Shown: positions 26,059 to 34,053 of the stretch, piece by piece | Layout of the letters: the number at the start of each line of letters is the position of its first letter | Numbering within the stretch: position 1 is the stretch's first letter | DNA from: Chryseobacterium sp. c4a | GTDB lineage: Bacteria > Bacteroidota > Bacteroidia > Flavobacteriales > Weeksellaceae | Assembly: GCF_009900745.1 (NCBI RefSeq) | Contig: NZ_WXVU01000019.1 | Location: 57,464-121,463, forward strand | Direction of reading: 5' to 3' | DNA length: 64,000 nucleotides | Position numbers and translations under genes: made by a program | Notes under the pieces: model-generated | The model's database searches: none | What the model was told of the DNA's origin: nothing | Seen by the model: only the letters and a program-made list of their open reading frames with translations

Positions 26059-28104
26059 TTAATTAATAAATACATTTCCACCACTCCAAGAACCTTCTCC
26101 GGTAATTTCAATTTTTGCTCCATTTACTTTGATACCAGCCGTAGAAATTTCTATACTGTTATCTCCAACTTTAAGCGTTAATTTATCGAGTGAACTAAGA
26201 TCAATTACACCATCTTTGCCCATAGTCAATACACTTTGTCCATTTCCTACATCTGTTTTATGAGTATCTCCAACATTCACAGTGTTCTTTTGCCCCACAG
26301 TAACAGATTTGTTTTTATTAGCTTTTGTATCAGCATTTCCAGCTCCATCAAACTTCATATTTGCTCCACCTTGATCCGTTAGAAAAACAGAACCTTCACC
26401 ATCGTTCAGCTCTAGTTTGTTTCCGCTACGACTACTTAAGCTCTTGATATTATTACCAGCACCGCCACCAGCACCAATCCCGCCATGATACATTCCGCCC
26501 ATAACAAAAGGTCTGTCAGGATGGAGGTGAACAAAGTTTACAATGACCTGATCCCCAACTTCTGGAATGGACATAAATCCCCTGTTTTTACCGACTTTTT
26601 CACTACTACCAGCATCTGGGGACATAACACGTATGAATTCTGTACTATCTGATCCGCTTTGCCAATCCAACTGAACCTGTACGCGCCCCTGATTCAGAGG
26701 ATCAGTATTAGAAACCACTTTTCCAAATTGTGGTTCAGCTACCGGAATAATAAATTCCGGTCTTGGAATGTAACCTGTATCAGAAGCTATTGCCTGAAAT
26801 GATCCATCATAATATCCTCTCGCATCTACTTCATGGGTAACTTCAATTAACATTAACTTTGTAAAGTAGGAGGTATCATTAGAATCAGTCTTCCTCATCT
26901 CAATTTCAGCTATACAACCAGGATACAGAAATGGAACTGTCGTATTTCCAGAAGTGACAAAAACCTCTGACGCTTTACTACCTGCTGTTCCTTTTTGTGA
27001 AGCATCAATATCCATAAATGACGATGCCCTGATGGGAGCAACCCTTAAAGATGGTGTCTGAAATGTTCTTTCAGAAATCTCGTAAGCGCGTTTTGCTATA
27101 TCAGAAGTGTGATTGATTTTTGGATCACCGCCCTTAAACTTCTCGTTTTTACTGCTATTGTAACCATAGAACGAAGGTTTTACATGCTGCGCCTTCATCT
27201 TAACTTTAATATCTGTCAGGTTACTACCATAGGTTAACTTCACAGGCTTCTCCTGTGGTGGTAACTGTCCAAAATGCAATACTTCTCCATCATAGAAAAA
27301 CTGTTCCCCGTAGGCTTCTGCCATTCTTGCCAAATAATTGTAATGGGTTTCTTCATATTGACAACTGTAAGGGACATTACCATGCTTTGCATCAACTCTA
27401 AAGTCAAATCGGCCTTGTCCGAACCCCTGCTGGATAACCTCCGTAGCAATACTATTCAGGCTCATCGGTTGGGCTCCACCAAAACTTTGAATATGAGGTG
27501 CCGCATCTAAAAGTATAGTTGGGCTAGAGCCCGACAATACAAGGTTGCCCAAACTTCCCTGATTCTGACTGAAACCAACTTCTGTAATGACTCCTACAAA
27601 GTTCCGTTCAGGCCCTTCTTCGATGTCTTTGTACTTGAAGACAACAGTTATCCTTTTTCCCAGAAGATTGTGCGCTTCTTCAAGATTATGGTTCTCAGGA
27701 TTCCCCAGGCTATCATGAGCTAGAATAAGCTCAAATTCATGATGTTTTGTAGCACTCTGAACCAGTTTAAAATGCTTGAAATACTTAATAGGCTTTCCTT
27801 CAACATGAATGTCAAGGCGAACGACACGGTTTATTCCAGCAATGGCATTTTCTGGAATTGCCTGTGCATTGAAAATCTTAGATGTGGGCTGTTGAGCCCA
27901 AACTCTGTTTTGTACAACGGTAGGAGCAGTAGGGATTAAAGGCTGGTTCATAAAGCTCTGAGCCATGCTACCTGCCGTCTTAATGGTTGAAAGCGTTTTA
28001 TTGGAAGTCGGAATATTCATAGCTATTTCCTGAATATTTTTTGCGATATCTCCGTTTACTGAATCTGCTCCTTTCTTTGGCAGATTCTTATCATCTTGAA
28101 ACAT
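26059..28104 (-). CDS. vgrG: VgrG (TssI) spike protein
   Basis: A 681-aa VgrG/Vgr-family protein. The N-terminal gp27-like half contains VRLDIHVEGKPIKYFKHFKLVQ, a gp5 OB-like region appears at about 480-550 (GRVQVQLDWQSGSD ... GDQVIVNFVHLHPDRPFVMGGMYHGG), and a beta-helix tail follows with KNKSVTVGQKNTVNVGDTHKTDVG repeats. It forms the trimeric tip of the type VI secretion needle and delivers the effector encoded downstream. No other T6SS structural gene is in the window, so this is an orphan vgrG cassette that depends on an apparatus elsewhere. Confidence 0.9.
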   Translation of the reverse strand: MFQDDKNLPKKGADSVNGDIAKNIQEIAMNIPTSNKTLSTIKTAGSMAQSFMNQPLIPTAPTVVQNRVWAQQPTSKIFNAQAIPENAIAGINRVVRLDIHVEGKPIKYFKHFKLVQSATKHHEFELILAHDSLGNPENHNLEEAHNLLGKRITVVFKYKDIEEGPERNFVGVITEVGFSQNQGSLGNLVLSGSSPTILLDAAPHIQSFGGAQPMSLNSIATEVIQQGFGQGRFDFRVDAKHGNVPYSCQYEETHYNYLARMAEAYGEQFFYDGEVLHFGQLPPQEKPVKLTYGSNLTDIKVKMKAQHVKPSFYGYNSSKNEKFKGGDPKINHTSDIAKRAYEISERTFQTPSLRVAPIRASSFMDIDASQKGTAGSKASEVFVTSGNTTVPFLYPGCIAEIEMRKTDSNDTSYFTKLMLIEVTHEVDARGYYDGSFQAIASDTGYIPRPEFIIPVAEPQFGKVVSNTDPLNQGRVQVQLDWQSGSDSTEFIRVMSPDAGSSEKVGKNRGFMSIPEVGDQVIVNFVHLHPDRPFVMGGMYHGGIGAGGGAGNNIKSLSSRSGNKLELNDGEGSVFLTDQGGANMKFDGAGNADTKANKNKSVTVGQKNTVNVGDTHKTDVGNGQSVLTMGKDGVIDLSSLDKLTLKVGDNSIEISTAGIKVNGAKIEITGEGSWSGGNVFIN

Positions 28105-28131
28105 GACATAATTTTTTTCGGTTGTGTTGAT

Positions 28132-28251
28132 TTACGGATTGGAACTATGTCCAAATAAGATGAGACTATTTAGGTCAAATCGCAGCTGGTAAATCATGGT
28201 CTCCACAGGATATTTACTTTCATAGCTGGTTTGAATAATATCGGAGAGAAT
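28132..28251 (-). pseudogene. Short coding remnant upstream of vgrG
   Basis: A 39-codon frame closed at both ends by stops; it reads SDIIQTSYESKYPVETMIYQ then LRFDLNSLILFGHSSNP. The composition is protein-like, but there is no start in a useful position. It may be the end of a lost T6SS-associated gene. The family is not recognised. Confidence 0.35.
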
Positions 28252-28460
28252 TTAGTTGGGAACTAAAACTCTTACTAAGTACTTACGATAAGTATTATTT
28301 TAGATTGATTGCTTTGTATTTTCATAAGTTTTTTTATTGATTTAGTTTTGCAATATATTACGTATAAATTTCACCCACAAATGAAATAGGTGTTAATTTA
28401 AAAATTGTCGTAGTTCTACGATTCTTATTATCCAGCAACTTACAATTTATTTTTTTGATT

Positions 28461-28482
28461 TCATTACGGGTTTCCGTAATGA
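28461..28482. repeat. Perfect inverted repeat in the spacer
   Basis: Nine-base arms TCATTACGG / CCGTAATGA with a GTTT loop. There is no T-run, so it is not a standard terminator; it could be an operator. Confidence 0.45.
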
Positions 28483-28846
28483 GTTCTCCGTAGAATGCTG
28501 TAGTATTGGTTTTTAAAAAAAGTGAAGATTAAAATCTAATTATTATACGGGTCTACTACGTGATTTGTCTTGAAGGGTAAATGAAGTACGTACTACATGG
28601 TGCTAATTTGTTAATAAGCACCAGCTAAAATCAATTAAGCACCACAAAGTTTTGGATTGTAATAGTTATTTAGATTTAAATTGTGTTCATTCCGAAAAAT
28701 GAGCATCCATTTACTGACTGAATTGATTAATCAGCTTAAGTGTAGATCAGTGGATGTTTTCAGGATACAAAAAGCATATTATTTATGTTCATTTTCTGGA
28801 AAAGAAGCAGTATGTTGTTGCTGATCTGTTCAGTTTGACCATAAAT

Positions 28847-28981
28847 TTAGCAATAAATTAGGTTTTCATGGTACGTTGTTTCAACTATACCGGAGTAATG
28901 GTCTTCATTGAATGAATTTACCTGAATCTCCGGATAGTTGATTTTAAAATCTGGACTTGATAAAGAATAAACGCCAAATGA
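28847..28981 (-). pseudogene. Coding remnant directly after the 126-aa gene
   Basis: A 44-codon frame ending in TAA has a strongly protein-like composition (SFGVYSLSSPDFKINYPEIQ then VNSFNEDHYSGIVETTYHEN). An in-frame TAA stands immediately upstream and no start codon is present. It may be the C-terminal part of a gene whose front was deleted. No family is recognised. Confidence 0.4.
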
Positions 28982-28985
28982 TTAT

Positions 28986-29366
28986 TTAGCTATATACTAT
29001 TTTAAAAGTCAGTTCACCAGCTGCCATGTCATTTCTATTTCCATCAGTAGATGCTTTTACCGTGCTAACCGATTCAATCCATTTTGCATATCCGGGCTCT
29101 GTTGGCGGATTGGGATAATCAAGGGTAATCGGTAAGCGACTGACGAAACAGAAAGCACATTGATCACCATAGAATTGCGCCGTTCGAACGTCAATATTAA
29201 GCAGAAATTGGTTCTGGCTTGCTGATAGATCAAAATTACCTTCGATCCATTGTTTAAAACCGTCCCGGATCAGCTTTGCTTCAGCTTGCAGCATACTGTC
29301 AGGAAGACCATATAAATAATCAATCATGCTGTTAACACCAGTTGGTGTAAATGGGTATTTTGCCAT
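28986..29366 (-). CDS. Hypothetical cytoplasmic protein (126 aa)
   Basis: It has a clear ATG (MAKYPFTPTGVNSMIDYLYGL) and a compact alpha/beta composition, without a signal peptide or membrane segment. Two cysteines close together (GDQCAFCFVSR) could bind a metal or form a disulfide. I recognise no family. It is divergent from the LytTR gene and precedes the remnant region upstream of vgrG. A role linked to the secretion cassette is possible, but nothing in the sequence shows it. Confidence 0.55.
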   Translation of the reverse strand: MAKYPFTPTGVNSMIDYLYGLPDSMLQAEAKLIRDGFKQWIEGNFDLSASQNQFLLNIDVRTAQFYGDQCAFCFVSRLPITLDYPNPPTEPGYAKWIESVSTVKASTDGNRNDMAAGELTFKIVYS

Positions 29367-29490
29367 ATAGTCAAGTTTTTTGGTTATTATTTTCTTTTGA
29401 TTTATTAATCTGAAGTTAACAAAAAGAGCTTTTTCTTATATTTAATAATTAGAATTTCACTATGCTTTGAATAATATTCATCTGAAAACC

Positions 29491-30342
29491 ATGATAAACA
29501 ATATTTACAACAACAAGAAGACACGTGTAAGCGCAGCAGTGATAGCAGCATTTTATATCGTGATCCATGGGAAACCATTTAATTTACTCAAAGCATTATA
29601 TTCCCTCGGATTTTATATTGCTTTAGCAATCAGTATTGTGGTGGCTATGTTTCTCGTCCAGGTTGTTCACAGATGTACAGTATTATTGGATCAAAAATAT
29701 GACTGGAGGACTATGTTGTTCACCCGTATTGTTATGCAGAGCGTTTTTGGAATAGTATTGCCATGCCTCATAGATCTAATAATAATGTCGCTTTTTTTTC
29801 AGTTACAGGGACAAAATGCATGGGAAAACGGATTCATTCATATTGATTTTCCGGTAATCATACTACTGATGGTTATTTTAAACCTATACTATCTGATTTA
29901 CTATTTACTCTATACAAGAAGTAATGAAGAACCTATACAGCTAGCTGCTAAAAAGCAAATTTTAAAAGCAGGCCCGTCGACGCTCATTGTTCATTATAAT
30001 GGAAAACATATTCAATTTAACGTTAATGACGATATTATCTTCTTTTTTAGATCAGGTCGGTATGTTAAAGCTCTGACTGTACATGGCAACGAATATGTGA
30101 TCCCTCAAACGATTGGTGAGTTGGAAGACAGTTATGCTCATGTAGATTTTTGTCGGATTAACAGGGCTGTGCTGATTAATTGTACGACGGTTCGTGGGTA
30201 TGCAACTGGTGATAAAAGGGGAAGTTTTCGTATTATCTTCAAACCGCCAATAGCTGAAATTGTCGATAGTTATGGAAACGCAAATTTTAGTATAACCAAA
30301 GATTTTTTTTCAGTATTTCGGGATAGATTCGAGAAATTGTGA
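29491..30342 (+). CDS. Membrane-anchored LytTR-family regulator
   Basis: About four membrane segments occupy residues 15-155, and a LytTR DNA-binding domain lies at about 175-275 (FNVNDDIIFFFRSGRYVKALTVHGNEYVIPQT ... FCRINRAVLINCTTVRGY). No receiver domain is present. The protein would sense at the membrane and bind DNA directly. I use the ATG at 29491; a TTG eight codons upstream is the only other option. It is the first gene of the peptide/SusCD region and points toward the first peptide gene, and a pair of direct repeats with LytTR-like spacing lies between them. Confidence 0.8.
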   Translation: MINNIYNNKKTRVSAAVIAAFYIVIHGKPFNLLKALYSLGFYIALAISIVVAMFLVQVVHRCTVLLDQKYDWRTMLFTRIVMQSVFGIVLPCLIDLIIMSLFFQLQGQNAWENGFIHIDFPVIILLMVILNLYYLIYYLLYTRSNEEPIQLAAKKQILKAGPSTLIVHYNGKHIQFNVNDDIIFFFRSGRYVKALTVHGNEYVIPQTIGELEDSYAHVDFCRINRAVLINCTTVRGYATGDKRGSFRIIFKPPIAEIVDSYGNANFSITKDFFSVFRDRFEKL

Positions 30343-30875
30343 TTTAAAAACTTATAAGAATATTAAAAATATCTCGATTTTTTGATGTTTTCCATGACAG
30401 ATTTTACATACTTCACGACATATTTCTGTAGGTTTCGTATACAAATTATGTATGTTTCGCAACATCCACGAATTTATCGTATTGTTTTATAAGCATTATT
30501 CACTTTACATTTGGCTTGAAGGTGGACTTTAAAACTGTCTGAAAGTTTAACCGTAAAAAATAGCCTCACAGCATATCAATATATCCCAAAATTTTGTTGA
30601 TATGAATCTTAGATTTTTATGATGTGATAGTAACTATTTCGGATCGTGAAAAAATATTAAAATTATCAGATCCAATGATCTCTGAAATAGTAGAGTTTAA
30701 ATGAATTGCTGAAAACAGTAACCGATTTAAACTTAGAATTCTTAGGATGTACAAATGTAATTGTCTTACAGAATTGTAAAAGTAACCCGCAGACCTTTTC
30801 GTCTGTACCTTTTTCAATCTCCTCTTTCAAAGACAGATTTTCTGTCTAATTAATAATCATTAAAATCAAACCAAA
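30343..30875. other. Leader region before peptide gene 1
   Basis: A 530-base AT-rich region between the LytTR gene and the first small peptide gene. It contains the direct repeats at 30432-30461. A 66-codon minus-strand frame at 30617-30817 has no supporting features and was not accepted. The length is unusual for this otherwise compact element and would allow an extended regulated leader or a small RNA. Confidence 0.4.
30432..30461 (+). promoter_or_regulatory. Direct repeats with two-turn spacing (LytTR-type site candidate)
   Basis: GTTTCGTA at 30432 and GTTTCGCA at 30454 lie exactly 22 bases apart, on the same face of the helix. Paired direct repeats at this spacing are the usual format of LytTR binding sites. 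Confidence 0.4.
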
Positions 30876-31169
30876 ATGAAACCAATCAAAATCGCCGCTA
30901 CAGCGTTAATTATTGCTGGCGGCACATTCGCAGCTTTTGCATTTACTTCAAATAAGGAAAGCAAAACCACTCCGCCGCCAACAACTTACTACGCTATTGA
31001 GGATACGCCAGGATCACCGAACTTTCATTGGTCCACCAGTGTTCCAGCAGGCTATGAATGCGTACCAGGAAAAGCCGTATGTTCCATAACAGCAACCACT
31101 CCGCCAACGAACAATCAGCTTCCAAGTGGGGTAACTTCACGAAATGAAGTTTATCGTTTGATTGAATAA
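30876..31169 (+). CDS. Small exported cysteine-containing peptide 1
   Basis: A 97-aa protein with a signal peptide (IKIAATALIIAGGTFAAFAF) followed by SNKESK, a Thr/Pro-rich stretch and a C-terminal region with two cysteines (GYECVPGKAVCSITATTPP) and a terminal EVYRLIE. It resembles the small DUF6520-like exported proteins of Bacteroidota. Peptide 2 at 48518-48778 shares both the leader style (AAFA.(T)..NK) and the C-V-x4-K/KK-x-C-S-x3-T-x-P block. Mature size would be about 70 residues in the periplasm or outside. It is convergent with the TlpA-like gene, with a 21-base gap. Function is unknown. Confidence 0.6.
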   Translation: MKPIKIAATALIIAGGTFAAFAFTSNKESKTTPPPTTYYAIEDTPGSPNFHWSTSVPAGYECVPGKAVCSITATTPPTNNQLPSGVTSRNEVYRLIE

Positions 31170-31190
31170 TAGCATTGTTAAATGGGCTCT

Positions 31191-32645
31191 TTAAAGATTG
31201 TTATTCAGAGCTTTTTCGATTTTATTTTTTAAGTCGGAACCTTGGTCTGAAACTAACTTTCTTGGGGAGCCTATTATTTTTCCATTTTTATCAATGATAA
31301 TAATGGTAGGATATCCGCTAACCTGCAAATATCTGAACAACGGATGGCTGTCACCCTGTTTACCTCCTGAGAGGTTAATATGTTTCGGATCTGTATACAA
31401 TCCGCCATGAATACTTTTTAACCAAAGATGTAGTTTGCTATCTCTTGAAATCGAAATGAGTTTCACAGGTTGTCCTTCAAAACCCTTTATGATAGGATCA
31501 AGGATTTTGTAAGCAATGGCACAAGCGCCACAACCCGTAAACCAAAAATCCAGTACCAATACATTCCCTTTGAACTGACTTAGTGGAACTTCATTTCCTG
31601 ATGTGTCTGTAAGGGTAAACTCAGGAATTACTGTCCCTGGTGAAAATTTTTGTATACCTTTTAAAAGATTTTGATAACGGCTAAAATCAATATCTTTAGT
31701 GATACTGGTAATGTAATTGGTTGTGAAAGTGTCAGCCTGTCTATTATAATAAATAAATGCCGCAATTAATTGGGATAATATTTGACCTTTAAAATTATCT
31801 TTTAAATAGGCAATGTATTCATTGTCTTTCTCTACTTTGGTCAATCTCTCCGATTTATTATGATTTCTCTTGAATATACTTCCATAACGAGAGGCAACAA
31901 GTGAAATCCACGAAGCAGAAGGAATATTGACCAGATCCTTATTACTGGAAAGAGGTTTAATATACCTGTCATAGAGATCAGTATCAATTTTACGCATATA
32001 TTCCTGCGCCGCGCCTTTATTTATATAGGCAATAGAGTACAGTATACTTACTAATCCAATTGTTTTTTGAAGTCGTACAGCTGAAAATGCCTGGGTCATG
32101 TATCGTGGATTTTGCCCGTCTGTAGCTTGAATAGCTTGAATGGTTTTTTTTATTATTTCCATATTTTTTTCCATCATTCCGCCCTGCCAGTTTATACCTG
32201 CTACATTAGAATTGTAAATTGAATCTAATAGATTATGATAATTTACTATAGCTGCTCCTTTTTTACTAAATACAAGCTGATTGTTTTTTATAGCTAAGCT
32301 TAGATCACAACCTGATTCTAGAATTCCATCATCCCAACCCAATGCACCCAATCTTTCCGGTAAATAAAGTCTGCATCGCTCTATATTTCCAATCAGCTCA
32401 ATATCAAAAGAAAAACTGTTATTCTTAACGATCGCATAGGCAATGATCTGGTTTTCCAATCCAGCAGACAAAAATTGATATTGATAGCGAACTAACTTGA
32501 TGGAATCTCCATCTTTTAGCTCTTTCATAGTGCCGCTAAGTCTAATATTTTTTCGACTTTGAGAAAAAACGCTTGATCCGGATAAGATCATTAATATTAT
32601 AATAATGTAGACCTGATATATTTTATTTGAATTGAAATTTTTCAT
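31191..32645 (-). CDS. TlpA-like thioredoxin-fold protein (periplasmic)
   Basis: A 484-aa exported protein (signal peptide ending SVFSQ). The first 330 residues form a beta-rich N-terminal part (DUF4369-like) and a helical middle. The last 140 are a thioredoxin/AhpC-TSA domain with the active-site motif C-x-x-C (FTGCGACAIAY) and the cis-Pro loop GYPTIIIIDKNG. It would act as a thiol-disulfide oxidoreductase in the periplasm. It is the last gene of the minus-strand sigma-FecR-SusC-SusD operon, 23 bases after susD. Its place beside a cysteine-containing exported peptide suggests a role in handling peptide disulfides. Confidence 0.8.
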   Translation of the reverse strand: MKNFNSNKIYQVYIIIILMILSGSSVFSQSRKNIRLSGTMKELKDGDSIKLVRYQYQFLSAGLENQIIAYAIVKNNSFSFDIELIGNIERCRLYLPERLGALGWDDGILESGCDLSLAIKNNQLVFSKKGAAIVNYHNLLDSIYNSNVAGINWQGGMMEKNMEIIKKTIQAIQATDGQNPRYMTQAFSAVRLQKTIGLVSILYSIAYINKGAAQEYMRKIDTDLYDRYIKPLSSNKDLVNIPSASWISLVASRYGSIFKRNHNKSERLTKVEKDNEYIAYLKDNFKGQILSQLIAAFIYYNRQADTFTTNYITSITKDIDFSRYQNLLKGIQKFSPGTVIPEFTLTDTSGNEVPLSQFKGNVLVLDFWFTGCGACAIAYKILDPIIKGFEGQPVKLISISRDSKLHLWLKSIHGGLYTDPKHINLSGGKQGDSHPLFRYLQVSGYPTIIIIDKNGKIIGSPRKLVSDQGSDLKNKIEKALNNNL

Positions 32646-32668
32646 TTTCTTTAATATTGGATAAATTA

Positions 32669-34042
32669 TTAACGTTCATTTTGTTGCATTCCGGTTAGTT
32701 CAATTTCCCTGTAAGGAATCGGAAATGCATATTTTTTGTCGTTGGGAAGTAACTTATAGGTTACATTATCAATTTCTCTTGATAGGGTCTGTTTGAAAGG
32801 TTCTTCCAGATTGAGCCTTCTTAAATCTGTCCAGCGAAGCCCTCTGTTGATAAGTTCTTTTCTTCTTTCCAATAAAATACGTATTAACAGCTGAGACTGG
32901 TCCTTTAGATCAATTGGTAAGAATGTTCCCGTTTTAAAACGGTACTTCAAAAGTTCGTTCACATCTTTTAGAGCCTGTGTTAAATTTCCGATTCTTGTCG
33001 CTGTCTCTGCTCGGATCAGTAGAATTTCATCCACGGCGAGACCTGAATAAAGCCCCGTTTTTACAGCATAAGAACCCCGGAAACGTATCCCGTTTTGATA
33101 GGTATAAAGTATCTTTTCACGCCTGATATCATTAGGTTCATATTCGGCATATAGTTCCGAATCAATGACGCAGCTTACCCGGCTCCTGGGAATAGTATGG
33201 GCTGTCAAAGTTCTATGATAGATGTCCTCATTAAGAAAGTCTGTAGATAATGTATATGTTCCCGGTGATAACGTATTATAATCTGTCAGGGCTGTCTTCA
33301 TTTTTAAACACTTATCTGCGTATTCATAGGCTTTATCATAATCCCTTATGGCGAGTGAAATACGTGCAAGCAATGCATAAGCGGCCCATTTAGAAGGGCG
33401 AGTAGGTTTATCGGGGAAATCTGGTAGTAAATCTACTGACGCATTTACATCGCTGAGAATCTGCTCATAATTTTCTTTGATCGAGGCTCTTACTGATTTC
33501 ATATTGGGATCTGAGCTGAGCCTTATCGGAATTCCCAATGAAGATATATGGGTTTTAGGATCATAAGGCATTGCAAAAGTCTGTACCAATGAATAAGAGG
33601 CATACCCCCTTAAAAAGAACGCGCTTCCTTTGATATTATCATAGATTTTCTGCTCTTGGTAACTATATTTTATTTTAGGTAGATAGTCCAAAATTGTATT
33701 GGCATAGTAGATCTGTTCGTATGATTGATCCCAATCATTGGAATAGGGTTCCCCTTGATATATATCTTTTGCCCAGATGTAGGAATTTCTTTGGACAGCT
33801 GTGGAGAGTGTTTTCCATTGTGGTGTTGAGACATTATATTCCTCACTTGCAATCGCTCCTAATGCCGGATCACTGTTCATATTAAACAATTCTTCATTAT
33901 TCAATAACAGTTGTAAATCACTGAGGGTCTGCGGAGTGGACAAGGCGTCATTGGGTTTCTCCGCCAGGAATTCATCCTGCTTTTTGCAGGCCATTGAGCA
34001 GCTTATGCTGATCAGAAGAAAAAAGATGTATGTTGATTTCAT
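32669..34042 (-). CDS. SusD/RagB-family outer-membrane lipoprotein 1
   Basis: A 457-aa lipoprotein; the leader MKSTYIFFLLISISCSMAC has the lipobox S-M-A-C. The start at 34042 gives this leader and lies 12 bases after the susC stop. The TPR-type SusD fold is visible (FFLRGYASYSLVQTFAMPY, and the C-terminal LLERRKELINRGLRWTDLRRL). SusD proteins sit on the outer face of the outer membrane and cap the SusC channel to capture glycans, peptides or other large ligands. The ligand is not readable from sequence. The context points to a peptide rather than a polysaccharide, since no glycoside hydrolase is present. Confidence 0.85.
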   Translation of the reverse strand: MKSTYIFFLLISISCSMACKKQDEFLAEKPNDALSTPQTLSDLQLLLNNEELFNMNSDPALGAIASEEYNVSTPQWKTLSTAVQRNSYIWAKDIYQGEPYSNDWDQSYEQIYYANTILDYLPKIKYSYQEQKIYDNIKGSAFFLRGYASYSLVQTFAMPYDPKTHISSLGIPIRLSSDPNMKSVRASIKENYEQILSDVNASVDLLPDFPDKPTRPSKWAAYALLARISLAIRDYDKAYEYADKCLKMKTALTDYNTLSPGTYTLSTDFLNEDIYHRTLTAHTIPRSRVSCVIDSELYAEYEPNDIRREKILYTYQNGIRFRGSYAVKTGLYSGLAVDEILLIRAETATRIGNLTQALKDVNELLKYRFKTGTFLPIDLKDQSQLLIRILLERRKELINRGLRWTDLRRLNLEEPFKQTLSREIDNVTYKLLPNDKKYAFPIPYREIELTGMQQNER

Positions 34043-34053
34043 GGCTTTATTGA

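Larger units (their letters stand above)
28105..28985. other. Gene-poor spacer with palindromes and gene remnants
   Basis: About 880 bases without an intact gene, lying between vgrG and a small hypothetical gene. It holds two minus-strand coding remnants (28132-28251 and 28847-28981, listed separately) and several palindromes: TCGTAG-tt-CTACGA at 28408-28421 and a 9-bp hairpin TCATTACGG-gttt-CCGTAATGA at 28461-28482. Several other CTACG/TACG words occur nearby (about 28490-28600). The remnants suggest a decayed gene; the palindromes may be regulatory. Confidence 0.45.

Noticed and set aside
30617..30817. A 66-codon minus-strand frame in the leader of peptide 1
   Set aside because: No start context, no conserved features, and the coding composition is poor.
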